A DNA stretch of 64,000 nt from Niabella agricola (GCF_021538615.1 NZ_JAJHIZ010000003.1:2046001-2110000); one strand, 5' to 3'. Shown: positions 8,394 to 16,918, numbered from the stretch's first letter. Made by a program: numbers and translations. The notes: generated by a model not told the origin, from the letters alone.

Positions 8394-8927
8394 CTACGCC
8401 GTATTCGTACGATAACGTTGTTTGCGGAAGAAGAGCAACTCCGTAATAAAGATCAGCAGCATGCTTATAGCAGTGGTCGTCACTACCTTCATCATGAAAC
8501 TGATAAAGGAGCCAAAGGACAGCCACTCTAAAAACAACAGATAAAAATTATGTGCAAATGAAAGCAGCAAGGCGTAAAGACTGTAGGCGCTCCACCCCAT
8601 GGCCTTGGGTGAGGGTTCCTGGTAAGTATACCCCACGGCATCCTTGGGCGACAGCAGGTGCAGGATCACAGGTCGTAAAAATGCCACAAGTACACAGGCT
8701 GCGGCATGCAAGCCAGGCGTCATGGTAAAGTAGTCAACGGTCATTCCCAGTAAAAAGCCCAGCAGCAGCAGCCATCCCCGTTTTATCGAAAAAGGCAGCC
8801 AGAGTATATATAAAAAATACAGGTATGGGGTAATAAGCTCATGCAGGTGCGGCATAATGTCAAACACATACACCTGCACAAATACAAACAGTGAAAAACG
8901 GATGATATTTTTTACAAGATCGCTCAC
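8394..8927 (-). CDS. mreD: Rod shape-determining protein MreD
   Basis: 177 aa, almost entirely hydrophobic, with about five membrane helices (YLYFLYILWLPF, GWLLLLGFLLGMTVDYF, AACVLVAFLRPVIL, YALLLSFAHNFYLLFLEWL, VTTTAISMLLIFITELLFF). The G-x-x-x-D segment LLGMTVDYFTMTPGLHA is the conserved landmark of MreD. It is an integral-membrane partner of MreC in the elongation complex. Its start overlaps the mreC stop by 4 bases. Sequence conservation in this family is low, so the call leans on topology, this landmark and position between mreC and mrdA. Confidence 0.9.
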   Translation of the reverse strand: MSDLVKNIIRFSLFVFVQVYVFDIMPHLHELITPYLYFLYILWLPFSIKRGWLLLLGFLLGMTVDYFTMTPGLHAAACVLVAFLRPVILHLLSPKDAVGYTYQEPSPKAMGWSAYSLYALLLSFAHNFYLLFLEWLSFGSFISFMMKVVTTTAISMLLIFITELLFFRKQRYRTNTA

Positions 8928-9799
8928 TTATTTCCAGATTTTGCTTCAACCTTGCGGCCGGTTTCCGCGCTTAGTTGCTGAAGCGCGGCGTAGTTCAGAT
9001 TTTCTACCACAAATACCTGCTGCAGGCTTCCAAAATTTGCAGCGGGCCTTATTTTCAGAATGAGGAAGTTGGTGGCCTCATCCTTTAAGATCCTTGCCAC
9101 GGTACCCACCATTTTTCCCGGCGGAAAACTCAATGAATAGTTTCCCGTAAGAATGGTATCGCCAATGCGAACAGAATCGGTTTTTGGAATGCCGTTCAAT
9201 GTAAGTTCTGTGGGTGTTCTGCCATCCCAGGAAATGATCCCGGAGTTACCGGTTTTTTTAAGCTGTACACTGAGCTTGTTCATTACATGCAGCAGTGTCA
9301 TTACTTCACTAAAGTCCTTTCCCGCGTTTACAATTTTTCCTACCAGGCCCCCGTTGGAACTGAAAACGCCCATATCATTCTCCACACCCGAGCTGGTACC
9401 CCGGTTGATCTGCAGGTAATTTTTATCGCTGTTGACGGTGGTATATAAAACCTGGGCCGTGCGCCAGAGATAACGCCGCGCTTTACCGGTAGTATCCACC
9501 GATGCGGTATCATGCACCAGGATCGCATTGGTATCGATCTGAACAAAATTCTCCTTCATCAGGTTCATAAGAGAATCGTTCAGTTGATGTACCCGCTTAT
9601 TCTCCGCCTTCATGCGGAAAAAATCTTCCAGCGCATTGTATTTGGAATTGAAATAACTGGTGATCCGGCCTGCGGTTTCCAGTCCTTTAACCCGATGTAA
9701 CCGATTGTACGTAAACAGGTTATACAAGCAGATTCCCTGTAGGATCAAAAAACCTATGAAAACCGAAAATCGCCTGATGAACAAAAATATATTACGCAC
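8924..9799 (-). CDS. mreC: Rod shape-determining protein MreC
   Basis: 291 aa bitopic protein that links cytoplasmic MreB to periplasmic PBP2. One N-terminal helix (FSVFIGFLILQGICLYNLF, about 11-29) is followed by a coiled-coil stretch (about 60-90, MKAENKRVHQLNDSLMNLMK) and a beta-rich periplasmic domain. The latter carries the family's NKGSxxGV-like NRGTSSGVENDMGVFSSNGG and VGKIVNAGKDFSEVMTLLH. The C-terminal end KVEAKSGNK is short and basic. Overlaps mreD by 4 bases and follows mreB by 53 bases, as expected for the mreBCD order. Confidence 0.93.
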   Translation of the reverse strand: MRNIFLFIRRFSVFIGFLILQGICLYNLFTYNRLHRVKGLETAGRITSYFNSKYNALEDFFRMKAENKRVHQLNDSLMNLMKENFVQIDTNAILVHDTASVDTTGKARRYLWRTAQVLYTTVNSDKNYLQINRGTSSGVENDMGVFSSNGGLVGKIVNAGKDFSEVMTLLHVMNKLSVQLKKTGNSGIISWDGRTPTELTLNGIPKTDSVRIGDTILTGNYSLSFPPGKMVGTVARILKDEATNFLILKIRPAANFGSLQQVFVVENLNYAALQQLSAETGRKVEAKSGNK

Positions 9800-9852
9800 C
9801 GGGTGTTACATTTAACGCCTGATTTTCCAGGCCGAACAAAACGGTTAAAGAA

Positions 9853-10878
9853 TTAACGCATTACAAAAGGATAACGGTCGTAGTTTTTCAACGCAATCCC
9901 GGTTCCCCGTACCACACTTTTCAGCGGATCATCTGCGATATGAACCGGCAGTTTGATTTTTTGGCTGAGCCGTTTATCCAATCCCCGCAGCAAAGCCCCG
10001 CCGCCGGTGAGATACAGGCCTCTCCGGTAAATATCACCTGCCAGCTCGGGAGGTGTTTGTTCCAGGGCTTTTAAAATGGCTTCTTCGATCTTAAAGATAC
10101 TTTTATCCAGCGCTTCGGCAATTTCCTGGAAGCTTACCATAATTTGTTTGGGTATACCCGTAACCAGGTCGCGTCCGTTTACCGGAATATCATCCGGCGG
10201 ATTTTCCAGGTCCTTCATTGCCGCACCCACCTGTATTTTGATTTGTTCTGCAGTACGCTCCCCGATCAGCAGGCTATGGTAGCGACGCAGTGCTTCCATG
10301 ATATCTGCAGTAAATTCATCGCCCGCAATACGGATACTTTGATCGCATACAATACCGGCCAGGGCAATAACGGTGATACCGGTTGTACCTCCGCCGATAT
10401 CGATGATCATATTGCCCACCGGCTCTTCCACATCAATACCGATACCCAATGCTGCTGCCATCGGCTCATGAATCAGGTATACTTCCTTGGCACCGGCCTG
10501 CTCGGCACTGTCTCTAACCGCGCGTTTTTCTACTTCGGTGATGGAAGAAGGTATGCAGATCATCATCCGCCAGCTGGGCGGAAACAAGGGTTTTTTGGGA
10601 TAAACCAGTTTGATCAGTTCCCGGATCATGAGTTCCGCCGCATTAAAATCGGCGATCACCCCATCTTTGAGCGGCCGTACCGTACGGATACTTTCATGGG
10701 TTTTTTCATGCATCATTAATGCACGCTTTCCAACGGCCAGCACTTCTTTGGGATTATTGCGGTTCAACGCCACAATACTTGGCTCATTTACAGCCACTTC
10801 GTCGTTATGTATAATGAGGGTATTTGCGGTACCCAAATCCATTGCTATTTCTTGTGTAAACCAGTTGAAGAGTCCCAT
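9853..10878 (-). CDS. mreB: Actin-like cell-shape protein MreB
   Basis: 341 aa, the normal MreB length. Actin-fold nucleotide-binding motifs are visible: phosphate-1 DLGTANTLI (about 14-22), phosphate-2 DIGGGTTGITVIAL (about 160-173) and adenosine motif LTGGGALLRGLD (about 290-301). EPMAAALGIGID and GDEFTADIMEALRR are also typical. It polymerises under the inner membrane and directs the MreC/MreD/PBP2/RodA machine. First gene of the minus-strand cluster, with a promoter-like sequence 39-70 bases upstream. Confidence 0.97.
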   Translation of the reverse strand: MGLFNWFTQEIAMDLGTANTLIIHNDEVAVNEPSIVALNRNNPKEVLAVGKRALMMHEKTHESIRTVRPLKDGVIADFNAAELMIRELIKLVYPKKPLFPPSWRMMICIPSSITEVEKRAVRDSAEQAGAKEVYLIHEPMAAALGIGIDVEEPVGNMIIDIGGGTTGITVIALAGIVCDQSIRIAGDEFTADIMEALRRYHSLLIGERTAEQIKIQVGAAMKDLENPPDDIPVNGRDLVTGIPKQIMVSFQEIAEALDKSIFKIEEAILKALEQTPPELAGDIYRRGLYLTGGGALLRGLDKRLSQKIKLPVHIADDPLKSVVRGTGIALKNYDRYPFVMR

Positions 10879-10916
10879 TCCTTAATTAAATAAATTTCTT
10901 GTGTTTTCGTGAGGAG

Positions 10917-10948
10917 CAAAGGTGAAGTAAATAATCCAAATTAACAAA
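10917..10948 (-). promoter_or_regulatory. Promoter for mreBCD
   Basis: The minus strand reads TTTG (10948-10945), 20 bases, then CACCTTTG (10924-10917), matching TTTG-N19/20-TAnnTTTG except for the T of the -7 box. A start near 10909 gives a leader of about 30 bases. The AT-rich sequence around it supports the call. Confidence 0.5.
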
Positions 10949-11085
10949 GCAAAACTCCAAGTACAGCAAGGATTTTTAAGCTTATATATTCATTAACAAA
11001 AAGCCCTTCAGACCCAGGTTTGCAAAATGCTCCGGCGGATGATGTAATTTCCTCAAATATAAATCAATCTGACCGAAAACTTATG

Positions 11086-11115
11086 CTTGATTCTTTAGGA
11101 GAAACATTACTTTTG
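11086..11115 (+). promoter_or_regulatory. Promoter for the transketolase subunit gene
   Basis: CTTG at 11086-11089, 18 bases, then TACTTTTG at 11108-11115, a full TAnnTTTG match. A start near 11121 leaves about 13 bases before the ATG at 11134, which is short but normal for this phylum. Confidence 0.6.
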
Positions 11116-11133
11116 TAACCTCAAAAATAAATT

Positions 11134-12096
11134 ATGGCGTTAAAGGATATTCAATCTACAGGAAAAAAAGATACCCGTAGCGGTTTCGGTGACGGTATTG
11201 TGGAAGCCGCTCGCAAGAATGATAAAATTGTGGCGCTGACCGCCGACCTGCTGGGCTCAATGAAGCTGAACCAGTTTATTAAGGAGTTTCCCGACCGTTT
11301 TGTACAATGCGGTATCGGGGAAGCCAATATGATGGGCGTTGCAGCGGGTTTAACCATTGGCGGACATATTCCTTTTACGACCACTTTTGCAAACTTCAGC
11401 ACCGGCCGCGTGTACGACCAGATTCGCCAGTCGATCGCTTACAGCGGTAAAAATGTAAAAATTTGTGCTTCCCATGCAGGAGTAACCCTGGGTGAAGATG
11501 GTGCCACTCACCAGATCCTTGAGGACATCGGTATGATGAAAATGCTGCCGGGGATGTCGGTGGTAGTGCCCTGCGATTACACGCAAACCAAGGCAGCTAC
11601 GATGGCGATCGCTGAAATCGACGGACCGGTTTACCTGCGTTTCGGACGCCCGTCCTGGCCGATCTTCACCAACGAGTCCGACTTCGTTTTTGGAAAGGCC
11701 CAACAGCTTTCCGAAGGAACGGATGTCAGCATTTTTGCCTGCGGGCACCTGGTATGGAATGCGATCCAGGCTGGTATTATCCTTGAGGAAAAAGGCATTA
11801 GCGTGGAAGTGATCAACATACATACGATTAAGCCGCTGGATGAAGCAGCCGTGATCGCCTCCATTCAAAAAACCAAATGCGCAGTTACCGCGGAAGAACA
11901 TAATATTATCGGCGGACTGGGAGATATGATTGCACAATGCGCTGCCCGTAACTTCCCCATTCCCATCGAATACGTAGGCACGATGGACACTTTCGGAGAA
12001 AGCGGCACACCCGATCAGTTGTTGAAAAAATACCACCTGGACGTGCCGGATATCGTAGCGGCAGCAGAAAAAGTGATCGCCCGAAAGAACGGTTGA
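11134..12096 (+). CDS. Transketolase, C-terminal subunit
   Basis: 320 aa corresponding to the pyrimidine-binding and C-terminal domains of transketolase. It has GIGEANMMGVAAGLTIGG (the Glu that activates the thiamine diphosphate ring), FTTTFANFSTGRVYDQIRQS, SHAGVTLGEDGATHQ, VYLRFGRPSWP and EEHNIIGGLGDMIAQ. The TDP-phosphate-binding N-terminal half is absent, so it must pair with a separate N-terminal subunit, the usual two-gene form in this phylum. It acts in the non-oxidative pentose phosphate pathway, in which rpiA (35.5 kb) also works. Its upstream neighbour is mreB on the other strand, so the N-terminal subunit gene is not adjacent. A DXS-like enzyme is less likely given the GEDGATHQ motif. 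Confidence 0.9.
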   Translation: MALKDIQSTGKKDTRSGFGDGIVEAARKNDKIVALTADLLGSMKLNQFIKEFPDRFVQCGIGEANMMGVAAGLTIGGHIPFTTTFANFSTGRVYDQIRQSIAYSGKNVKICASHAGVTLGEDGATHQILEDIGMMKMLPGMSVVVPCDYTQTKAATMAIAEIDGPVYLRFGRPSWPIFTNESDFVFGKAQQLSEGTDVSIFACGHLVWNAIQAGIILEEKGISVEVINIHTIKPLDEAAVIASIQKTKCAVTAEEHNIIGGLGDMIAQCAARNFPIPIEYVGTMDTFGESGTPDQLLKKYHLDVPDIVAAAEKVIARKNG

Positions 12097-12116
12097 TCGT
12101 TGTAAATATATTTTTG

Positions 12117-12152
12117 AAAAGAGCTGCCAGTAAATCTGGCGGCTCTTTTTTT
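12117..12152 (+). terminator. Intrinsic terminator of the transketolase gene
   Basis: AAAAGAGCTGCC, a 9-base loop, then GGCGGCTCTTTTTTT. The stem is 8 bp with one G-T pair and is followed by seven T residues, 20 bases after the stop codon. The preceding A-run makes it potentially bidirectional. Confidence 0.85.
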
Positions 12153-12345
12153 GGAATTTGAAAATGTGAATGCGGAAATGAAGACGCCGTTCCGGCTCGA
12201 TAATCGCATTTCTAAAAAGATCATAAGATCATGGAATTGCGCATCTCACCCCCAAGGAGAAACAACATCCAACATGACACATTAAACGTTAAACCTTGAG
12301 CCTTTAACGGCATAACTGAAACCTTTAAACTTTTTCCTATCTTAC
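12153..12345 (-). repeat. Copy of the modular intergenic repeat
   Basis: On the minus strand the order is a GTTTAAAGGTTTCAG / GGTTTAACGTTTAATG leader, a G-rich block (GGGGGTGAGATGCGC), GATCTTATGATC, the core CGATTATCGAG-CCGGAACGGC, and the tail TCTTCATTTCC. From GATCT to TCTTCATT it aligns with 40468-40522 with one indel and about 46 identities in 55 by eye. The tail end touches the T-run of the transketolase terminator, so in the gene's sense it reads GAATTTGAAAATGTGAATG. Confidence 0.65.
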
Positions 12346-12370
12346 CGGTCAAAGAATACCAGACGTCTGA

Positions 12371-12922
12371 ATGGAACAATTTCAAAGTGATGAGTCTTTA
12401 CTGGCGCTTTTTCGCAATCCCGGCACGAAAGAGCAGGCTTTTACCGCTATTGTCAATAAATACAAAGAGCGGCTTTACTGGCACATCCGGCGAATGGTGA
12501 TCATACATGAGGATGCAGATGATGTGTTGCAGAACGTGTTTATAAAAACCTGGAAGGGCCTGGATCGCTTTCGTGAGGAAAGCGGACTTTACACCTGGCT
12601 GTACCGCATCTGTACCAATGAAAGCATTACCCATCTGCAAAATCAAAAGAAAAAAAAGGTGGTTGTCGCTTTTGGAAATGAACAGGACCTGACGGACCAG
12701 ATCCGCGCAGACCCCCATTTTGATCCCAATAAGATTGAATGGAAATTGCAGCTGGCCATCCAGCAGCTGCCGGAACAGCAGCGGCTGATCTTTAATCTCC
12801 GGTACTTTGATGAAATGCCTTACCAGAAAATGAGTACCATACTTGGTGTTACAGAGGGGGCCTTAAAAGCTAGTTATCATCACGCGGCAAAAAAAGTTGA
12901 AAATTATTTACGCAACAGTTAA
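12371..12922 (+). CDS. ECF RNA polymerase sigma factor
   Basis: 183 aa. Region 2 lies at about residues 25-95 (VNKYKERLYWHIRRMV, DADDVLQNVFIKTWKGLDRF, LYTWLYRICTNESITHLQNQ) and region 4 at about 125-180 (QLAIQQLPEQQRLIFNLRYF, YQKMSTILGVTEGALKASYH). There is no long C-terminal extension. It heads an operon with a membrane protein and a small exported protein, 36 bases and then a 1-base overlap. Short gap and order suggest that the next gene is its regulator. Target promoters cannot be read from this window. Confidence 0.9.
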   Translation: MEQFQSDESLLALFRNPGTKEQAFTAIVNKYKERLYWHIRRMVIIHEDADDVLQNVFIKTWKGLDRFREESGLYTWLYRICTNESITHLQNQKKKKVVVAFGNEQDLTDQIRADPHFDPNKIEWKLQLAIQQLPEQQRLIFNLRYFDEMPYQKMSTILGVTEGALKASYHHAAKKVENYLRNS

Positions 12923-12958
12923 ACAATAGCGCAAAATTCCCGTCATAAAACCAGAGCA

Positions 12959-13531
12959 ATGAAACAGGATGCCTCATACGATATCTTAAACGGGATCCGG
13001 CAGGAACAACTATCCCAACCGGTGTTTACCCTTCCCGACGGCTATTTTGAATCCTTTACAAACCGGCTGATGAACGCGGTGCAGGCACAGGAACAGGACA
13101 CGGATGCTTTAACCGCTACACTGGATACGGTTTCCCGGGATATGCCCTATTATATTCCCCCGGATTATTTTAGCCGGTTTCGGGTTGAAAGAAGCAACCG
13201 GATCATTCCTTTTAAAAAAGGTTTGGCCATTGCGGCCAGCTTTATCCTGCTGGCAGTTACTTCTATTTTCCTGCTTACCCAAAAACTGCAGCCTGTCACT
13301 GCGTCCCAGGCATCGGTGACTGCGGCCGTAAACCAGCTGACCAACGAACAACTGGAACGTTTTATCCAACTGGACGAAACCGTTTCACGCGATCAGCCGG
13401 CACCCGGCGTACAGACCGCCCATACTTCCAAGGCCGATATCACCCCTCTTTTAAAAAATGTTCCGGATGCAGAACTGGCCAGTTTTTTAAAGGAAACTGC
13501 TGAAGGAAATGAAGAAATACTTTTAAACTGA
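12959..13531 (+). CDS. Probable membrane anti-sigma-type regulator
   Basis: 190 aa with one membrane helix at about residues 82-102 (GLAIAASFILLAVTSIFLLT). The cytoplasmic part contains two related short motifs, FTLPDGYFESF (about 22-32) and YYIPPDYFSRF (about 62-72), a pattern seen in many small regulators next to ECF sigma genes in this phylum. The periplasmic part is acidic and ends in a stretch resembling two helices (ITPLLKNVPDAELASFLKET). Position directly after the sigma gene is the main reason to call it a regulator; no known anti-sigma domain is recognisable. Confidence 0.55.
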   Translation: MKQDASYDILNGIRQEQLSQPVFTLPDGYFESFTNRLMNAVQAQEQDTDALTATLDTVSRDMPYYIPPDYFSRFRVERSNRIIPFKKGLAIAASFILLAVTSIFLLTQKLQPVTASQASVTAAVNQLTNEQLERFIQLDETVSRDQPAPGVQTAHTSKADITPLLKNVPDAELASFLKETAEGNEEILLN

Positions 13532-13908
13532 TGAAACGGATCCTTATTTTCCTGTTACCGCTGATTATGTTTCAGGGACAGGCACAAACGCAGCCCGCAC
13601 CTAAACCCAGCCGGGTACACGATATTTTCCTGGACTATCTCACCGAAAAAATCAGCCTCACCCCCGCTGAAAAAAAGCAACTGCGGCCAATAGTAATCCA
13701 GTACCTCACAGATTCTAAAAAGATCAGCAAAACTCAGCAGGATCCCCTGCTGCGCGAGCAGGAGCGTATCGCGTTGAAAATCAACTACCGCAAACGCTTT
13801 ATGCCCATTATCGGTGAACCCCGGTCCACCCGTTTTTTTTCCGAAGAACAGCTTTTCCGCAAAAAGATACGCGAAGAGTTGAGCAAAAGAAATGTTAAAG
13901 AAAACTAA
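13531..13908 (+). CDS. Small exported protein of the sigma operon, Spy/CpxP-like in size
   Basis: 125 aa with a signal peptide (MKRILIFLLPLIMFQGQAQ). The mature part is about 105 residues, highly charged and predicted helical, with SLTPAEKKQLRPIVIQYL, which resembles the LTxxQ-type motif of periplasmic Spy/CpxP chaperones, and a basic end (KIREELSKRNVKEN). Its ATG overlaps the TGA of the preceding gene by one base, showing translational coupling. A periplasmic stress sensor or chaperone linked to the sigma factor is plausible but unproven. Confidence 0.6.
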   Translation: MKRILIFLLPLIMFQGQAQTQPAPKPSRVHDIFLDYLTEKISLTPAEKKQLRPIVIQYLTDSKKISKTQQDPLLREQERIALKINYRKRFMPIIGEPRSTRFFSEEQLFRKKIREELSKRNVKEN

Positions 13909-13953
13909 AAACCGATCAAAAACAATGTTTAAACAATTATTTATGCACAAATA

Positions 13954-13985
13954 TTTGTTTTGTAACAAAGCTGTGTATATATTTG
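13954..13985 (+). promoter_or_regulatory. Orphan consensus promoter
   Basis: TTTG at 13954-13957, exactly 20 bases, then TATATTTG at 13978-13985: a full match to TTTG-N19/20-TAnnTTTG, the best in the window. No plus-strand gene follows; the next gene is convergent on the minus strand. Transcription would start near 13992 and meet the terminator at 14013-14043. Confidence 0.5.
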
Positions 13986-14012
13986 CATTGGTGTTTTTCA
14001 TAGGTTAGCAAC

Positions 14013-14043
14013 GGCCAGCTCTTTTTAGGGCAGGCCTTTTTTT
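14013..14043 (+). terminator. Intrinsic terminator
   Basis: GGCCAGCTC, loop TTTTTA, GGGCAGGCC, then seven T residues. The stem is 9 bp with one A-A mismatch and one G-T pair. It lies 105 bases after the sigma operon and 20-50 bases after the orphan promoter, so it may serve either. An overlapping perfect 7-bp inverted repeat (GCAGGCC/GGCCTGC, 14030-14052) follows. Confidence 0.7.
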
Positions 14044-14054
14044 ATGGCCTGCAT

Positions 14055-14801
14055 TTATGATTCGTCTTGGGGATTGGCCACCGGCCTGCGGGTATCATGA
14101 TAAAACAAAAACTGCCAGCCTTCCTGCCGCCCGCTTTCCCACCATTTTGACCGAAGTTCCATGGCTTTCTTTCCATCGTAATCGTACTTTGCCGCAAACC
14201 GGTGTTTCATCTGTTGGTATTGAGGGGCATCATCCGCTCCAAAAAATAACAATTCCCCATCCTCTTCAATCCAGAACACCTGGTGATACCGCGAATGCGC
14301 ACCGGTTACCTGGTACCGGATATAATGATCAATATGCCCTTCATCGGCTTTTAGCAGCGCTACGTTGTCCGCCAGTACTGGCTCAAATTTAGAAGTATCA
14401 TACGAAGCGCCCGCATGTTCCCGCGCAAACGCCACCTCCCGTTCCTGGATATAATAAACAGCACGTTCAAAAGTAGGTTTACCGGTTACAGGGTTCACCA
14501 TTCCCCCCGTATGGTCTTTATGCAAATGGCTCATCAGCACTTTTGTAACATCACCTGTTTGGATCCCGTTCTCCGCAAGATGCGTGATGAGCTGCATCTG
14601 ATCGCCCGAATGATGATTCAGGCCAAGACCCGTATCCAGCAACAGGACATCCTTTGAAGTAATGATCAAGAATGGCTGTATTTCCACCAACAGGCTTCCA
14701 TGCGTACGGGCGGTCATTTCATCTTCCGACAACCGGAACGGAATAAACTTTTTTGTAGCATCCACGGTAAAACTTCCCTCGGATAATGGTATCACTTTCA
14801 T
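14055..14801 (-). CDS. MBL-fold metallo-hydrolase
   Basis: 248 aa metallo-beta-lactamase-fold enzyme. The metal-binding motif SHLHKDHTGG (HxHxDH, about 90-99) is intact, with a strand giving LLLDTGLG before it, a later metal ligand in VTGAHSRYHQVFWIE and DD in FFGADDAPQ. No signal peptide, so probably cytoplasmic. It resembles the lactonase/AHL-hydrolase branch in length and order of motifs, but the substrate cannot be assigned. Monocistronic and convergent with the sigma operon. Confidence 0.8.
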   Translation of the reverse strand: MKVIPLSEGSFTVDATKKFIPFRLSEDEMTARTHGSLLVEIQPFLIITSKDVLLLDTGLGLNHHSGDQMQLITHLAENGIQTGDVTKVLMSHLHKDHTGGMVNPVTGKPTFERAVYYIQEREVAFAREHAGASYDTSKFEPVLADNVALLKADEGHIDHYIRYQVTGAHSRYHQVFWIEEDGELLFFGADDAPQYQQMKHRFAAKYDYDGKKAMELRSKWWESGRQEGWQFLFYHDTRRPVANPQDES

Positions 14802-14818
14802 GCTTATAATTTGTGCGA

Positions 14819-14826
14819 CAAAATTA
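14819..14826 (-). promoter_or_regulatory. -7 element for the MBL hydrolase
   Basis: The minus strand reads TAATTTTG, a full TAnnTTTG match, giving a leader of about 12 bases to the ATG at 14801. No convincing -33 box was found. Confidence 0.45.
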
Positions 14827-14919
14827 TAAGAAATAAAGGAAGGGTTATAGATATGATCAAAGCAGCCGGGAAGTACGCCGTTATGGTATTAAGGCATTGA
14901 AGGATTTGATTGCCGGATG

Positions 14920-16779
14920 CTATTCTTTAGAAACATCTCTTATTTTTTGAAGCCATACGGTATAAGCCGAGCGGTCATCCCAGGTGTTACCTGCCGATGC
15001 AAAATCAGTAAATACCAGTTCCTCTGTTTTTGCAACCAGGCCGTCCACTTCCCGGGTCATCGGAATACGTATTTCCAACAGTGCCTCCTCCTGCCCCGGT
15101 TTTATTGCAAAAGGGACTTTTCCTTCCTTGTAGGCCGGTGTATAAAAATCATAGAACGGGCTTAACTGGTAGCGGCGGTCAGCGGCCAGTACCAACGGGC
15201 CATAAAGCAGCGCAAAGTGCTGGGCATCCTGTTTTAAAGTAGCTACCCGAACCTGCATATCCAAAACAAGCTGGATTTCATCCCCCTTCTTCCACTCCCT
15301 TTTTACAAAAGCATAACTGCCGGCCTGGACACCGTTAACAGCTTTTCCGTTTACGCGGATCTGCGTAGCGGCACTCCACTCCGGGATCCGCAACCGTATA
15401 GTAAAAACAGCTGACTGCTGCGGCCCTAGCTCGATGGTGACTGTGTCAGACACCGGATAACCGGTATTCATCTTTATATCCAGGCGTTGGTCTTTATTAC
15501 CGTTGCGCAATACGGCAGCTTTTAAGGGTGTATAAAGGTTAATGGCAATGCCATCCGGCCCCTCCATCACTGCTTCCCGGGCAGCCAGCATCATACCCCG
15601 CGGACCGTTTGCAATACAGCAATTCGTGTGCATGCCGCACTGATCCTCTCCCAGGTATTTCTTACCTTTCATCCCGATATACTTACTCCAGGTTGACCCG
15701 TCTGGCTTCATGGTGCCCAGCAGGGCATTATAATAACTTTTTTCAATTTCATTGGCCCATTTTACATCACCTGTTGTGCGCAGCAACTGCAGGCAGAACT
15801 TTAGCCAGGTTACCGTAACGCAGGCTTCCATCGTGTGCTTTACAGGGATCGATTGCGTGGCCGCGCCGCCAAACCAGCATTCCATACTGGCGCCGGAGCC
15901 CGTGATCATAATCTCCGTTTCACGGATATTATCTGCTGCAGCCACTACCGCATCGAGGTATTCTTTATTCCCTGTAACGCGGTACAATTCCAGCAATCCT
16001 TCATAACAAGACATCATCTCATAGGCCTTCTGCCCATTGTCTGGCCCATACCAAGTTTTGGGTACGGGAAAACGCGCGCCCACCGGGATGCCCTGCAATG
16101 CTTTTGTGATCAGCTGTGCCGAAGCCGGTTCCTTCCACGATGCAACGATGTAGTTTGCAAAATCCAGGTACCGCTTTTCTTTTGTGATGCGGTACAGCCG
16201 TACCATGGGTTCAAGGATAGAAGCCGCGGCCATACCCTTATAGTTTCCCAGCCGGTATACCGGCACTTCAGCTTTCATTACCGCCACCGCAACATAATCT
16301 GCAAGTTTTTTCATCCCGGTCAGGGTGCGCGGGTCCTTTGTCAGCTCGTAATCATCCAGCAATCCCAGCAGGCAGTATTTCATCCCCCAGATATCCCATT
16401 GCTGCAACCGGTATGCAGCAGCATAATTTCCAATATACCCGTCTGGCGTCTGCGTATCCAGTAACCCGTCAACAGCCCGTTTTAATTGGGCCATCAATGC
16501 CGCATCTCCTGTATAACGATAGGCATCTGCTGCTGAAGTAAACCATTTTCCCCAGAATTCGGTTTGCCATTGTGTACGTTCCTTCCGTTGCCGGAAGGGT
16601 GCTACCAGATAGTCCTCATCCGTTGCGCGGATCCCGTTTGTAATGCAGGCATCCAGCTTACGGCCTAGATAACCCTCTATTTTAAGTTGTGTGAATTTTG
16701 GTATTGTGTACACATCCTGAACCTGGGCAACGACACGCATTGACAGGCTCATCAGCAGCACGGCAAACTGTAGTTTCAT
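14920..16779 (-). CDS. GH127-type beta-L-arabinofuranosidase (DUF1680)
   Basis: 619 aa with a signal peptide (MKLQFAVLLMSLSMRVVAQ). The alpha-barrel part carries TPDGYIGNY and QWDIWGMKY. The zinc-cysteine site of the family is visible: E318-x-C320 (HTMEAC) and C387-C388 (HTNCCIANGPRG), matching the E-x-C and C-C spacing pattern of HypBA1, with E300 (SMECWFGG) as candidate acid/base. C-terminal beta domains follow (about 410-619). It probably removes terminal beta-L-arabinofuranose from plant glycans in the periplasm. Divergent from the GH78 gene across a 139-base gap, so shared control is likely. Exact linkage specificity is not readable. Confidence 0.88.
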   Translation of the reverse strand: MKLQFAVLLMSLSMRVVAQVQDVYTIPKFTQLKIEGYLGRKLDACITNGIRATDEDYLVAPFRQRKERTQWQTEFWGKWFTSAADAYRYTGDAALMAQLKRAVDGLLDTQTPDGYIGNYAAAYRLQQWDIWGMKYCLLGLLDDYELTKDPRTLTGMKKLADYVAVAVMKAEVPVYRLGNYKGMAAASILEPMVRLYRITKEKRYLDFANYIVASWKEPASAQLITKALQGIPVGARFPVPKTWYGPDNGQKAYEMMSCYEGLLELYRVTGNKEYLDAVVAAADNIRETEIMITGSGASMECWFGGAATQSIPVKHTMEACVTVTWLKFCLQLLRTTGDVKWANEIEKSYYNALLGTMKPDGSTWSKYIGMKGKKYLGEDQCGMHTNCCIANGPRGMMLAAREAVMEGPDGIAINLYTPLKAAVLRNGNKDQRLDIKMNTGYPVSDTVTIELGPQQSAVFTIRLRIPEWSAATQIRVNGKAVNGVQAGSYAFVKREWKKGDEIQLVLDMQVRVATLKQDAQHFALLYGPLVLAADRRYQLSPFYDFYTPAYKEGKVPFAIKPGQEEALLEIRIPMTREVDGLVAKTEELVFTDFASAGNTWDDRSAYTVWLQKIRDVSKE

Positions 16780-16918
16780 CTTATATCCGTTAGATGATTA
16801 AGATACGCAAAACCCCTTATACAACCATCCTGTACTATCCTGAAAATCGCATGGTAAGCAGAGATGTGTTATTATTGTAATGCACATACATACCGCCACA
16901 TCAAAATCTTGCCTGTAT

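Noticed and set aside
8129..8531. Plus-strand open frames in the mreD-mrdA gap
   Set aside because: Made of word-repeat filler and the antisense of mreD; no protein-like composition.
10144..10719. 191-codon plus-strand frame opposite mreB
   Set aside because: Antisense to a fully conserved gene; long only because of codon composition.
11350..12036. 228-codon minus-strand frame opposite the transketolase gene
   Set aside because: Shadow of the conserved enzyme; no motif.
13531..13908. Zinc-resistance or CpxP chaperone with certain function
   Set aside because: Only size, export signal and a loose LTxxQ-like motif support it; kept as an unnamed exported protein.
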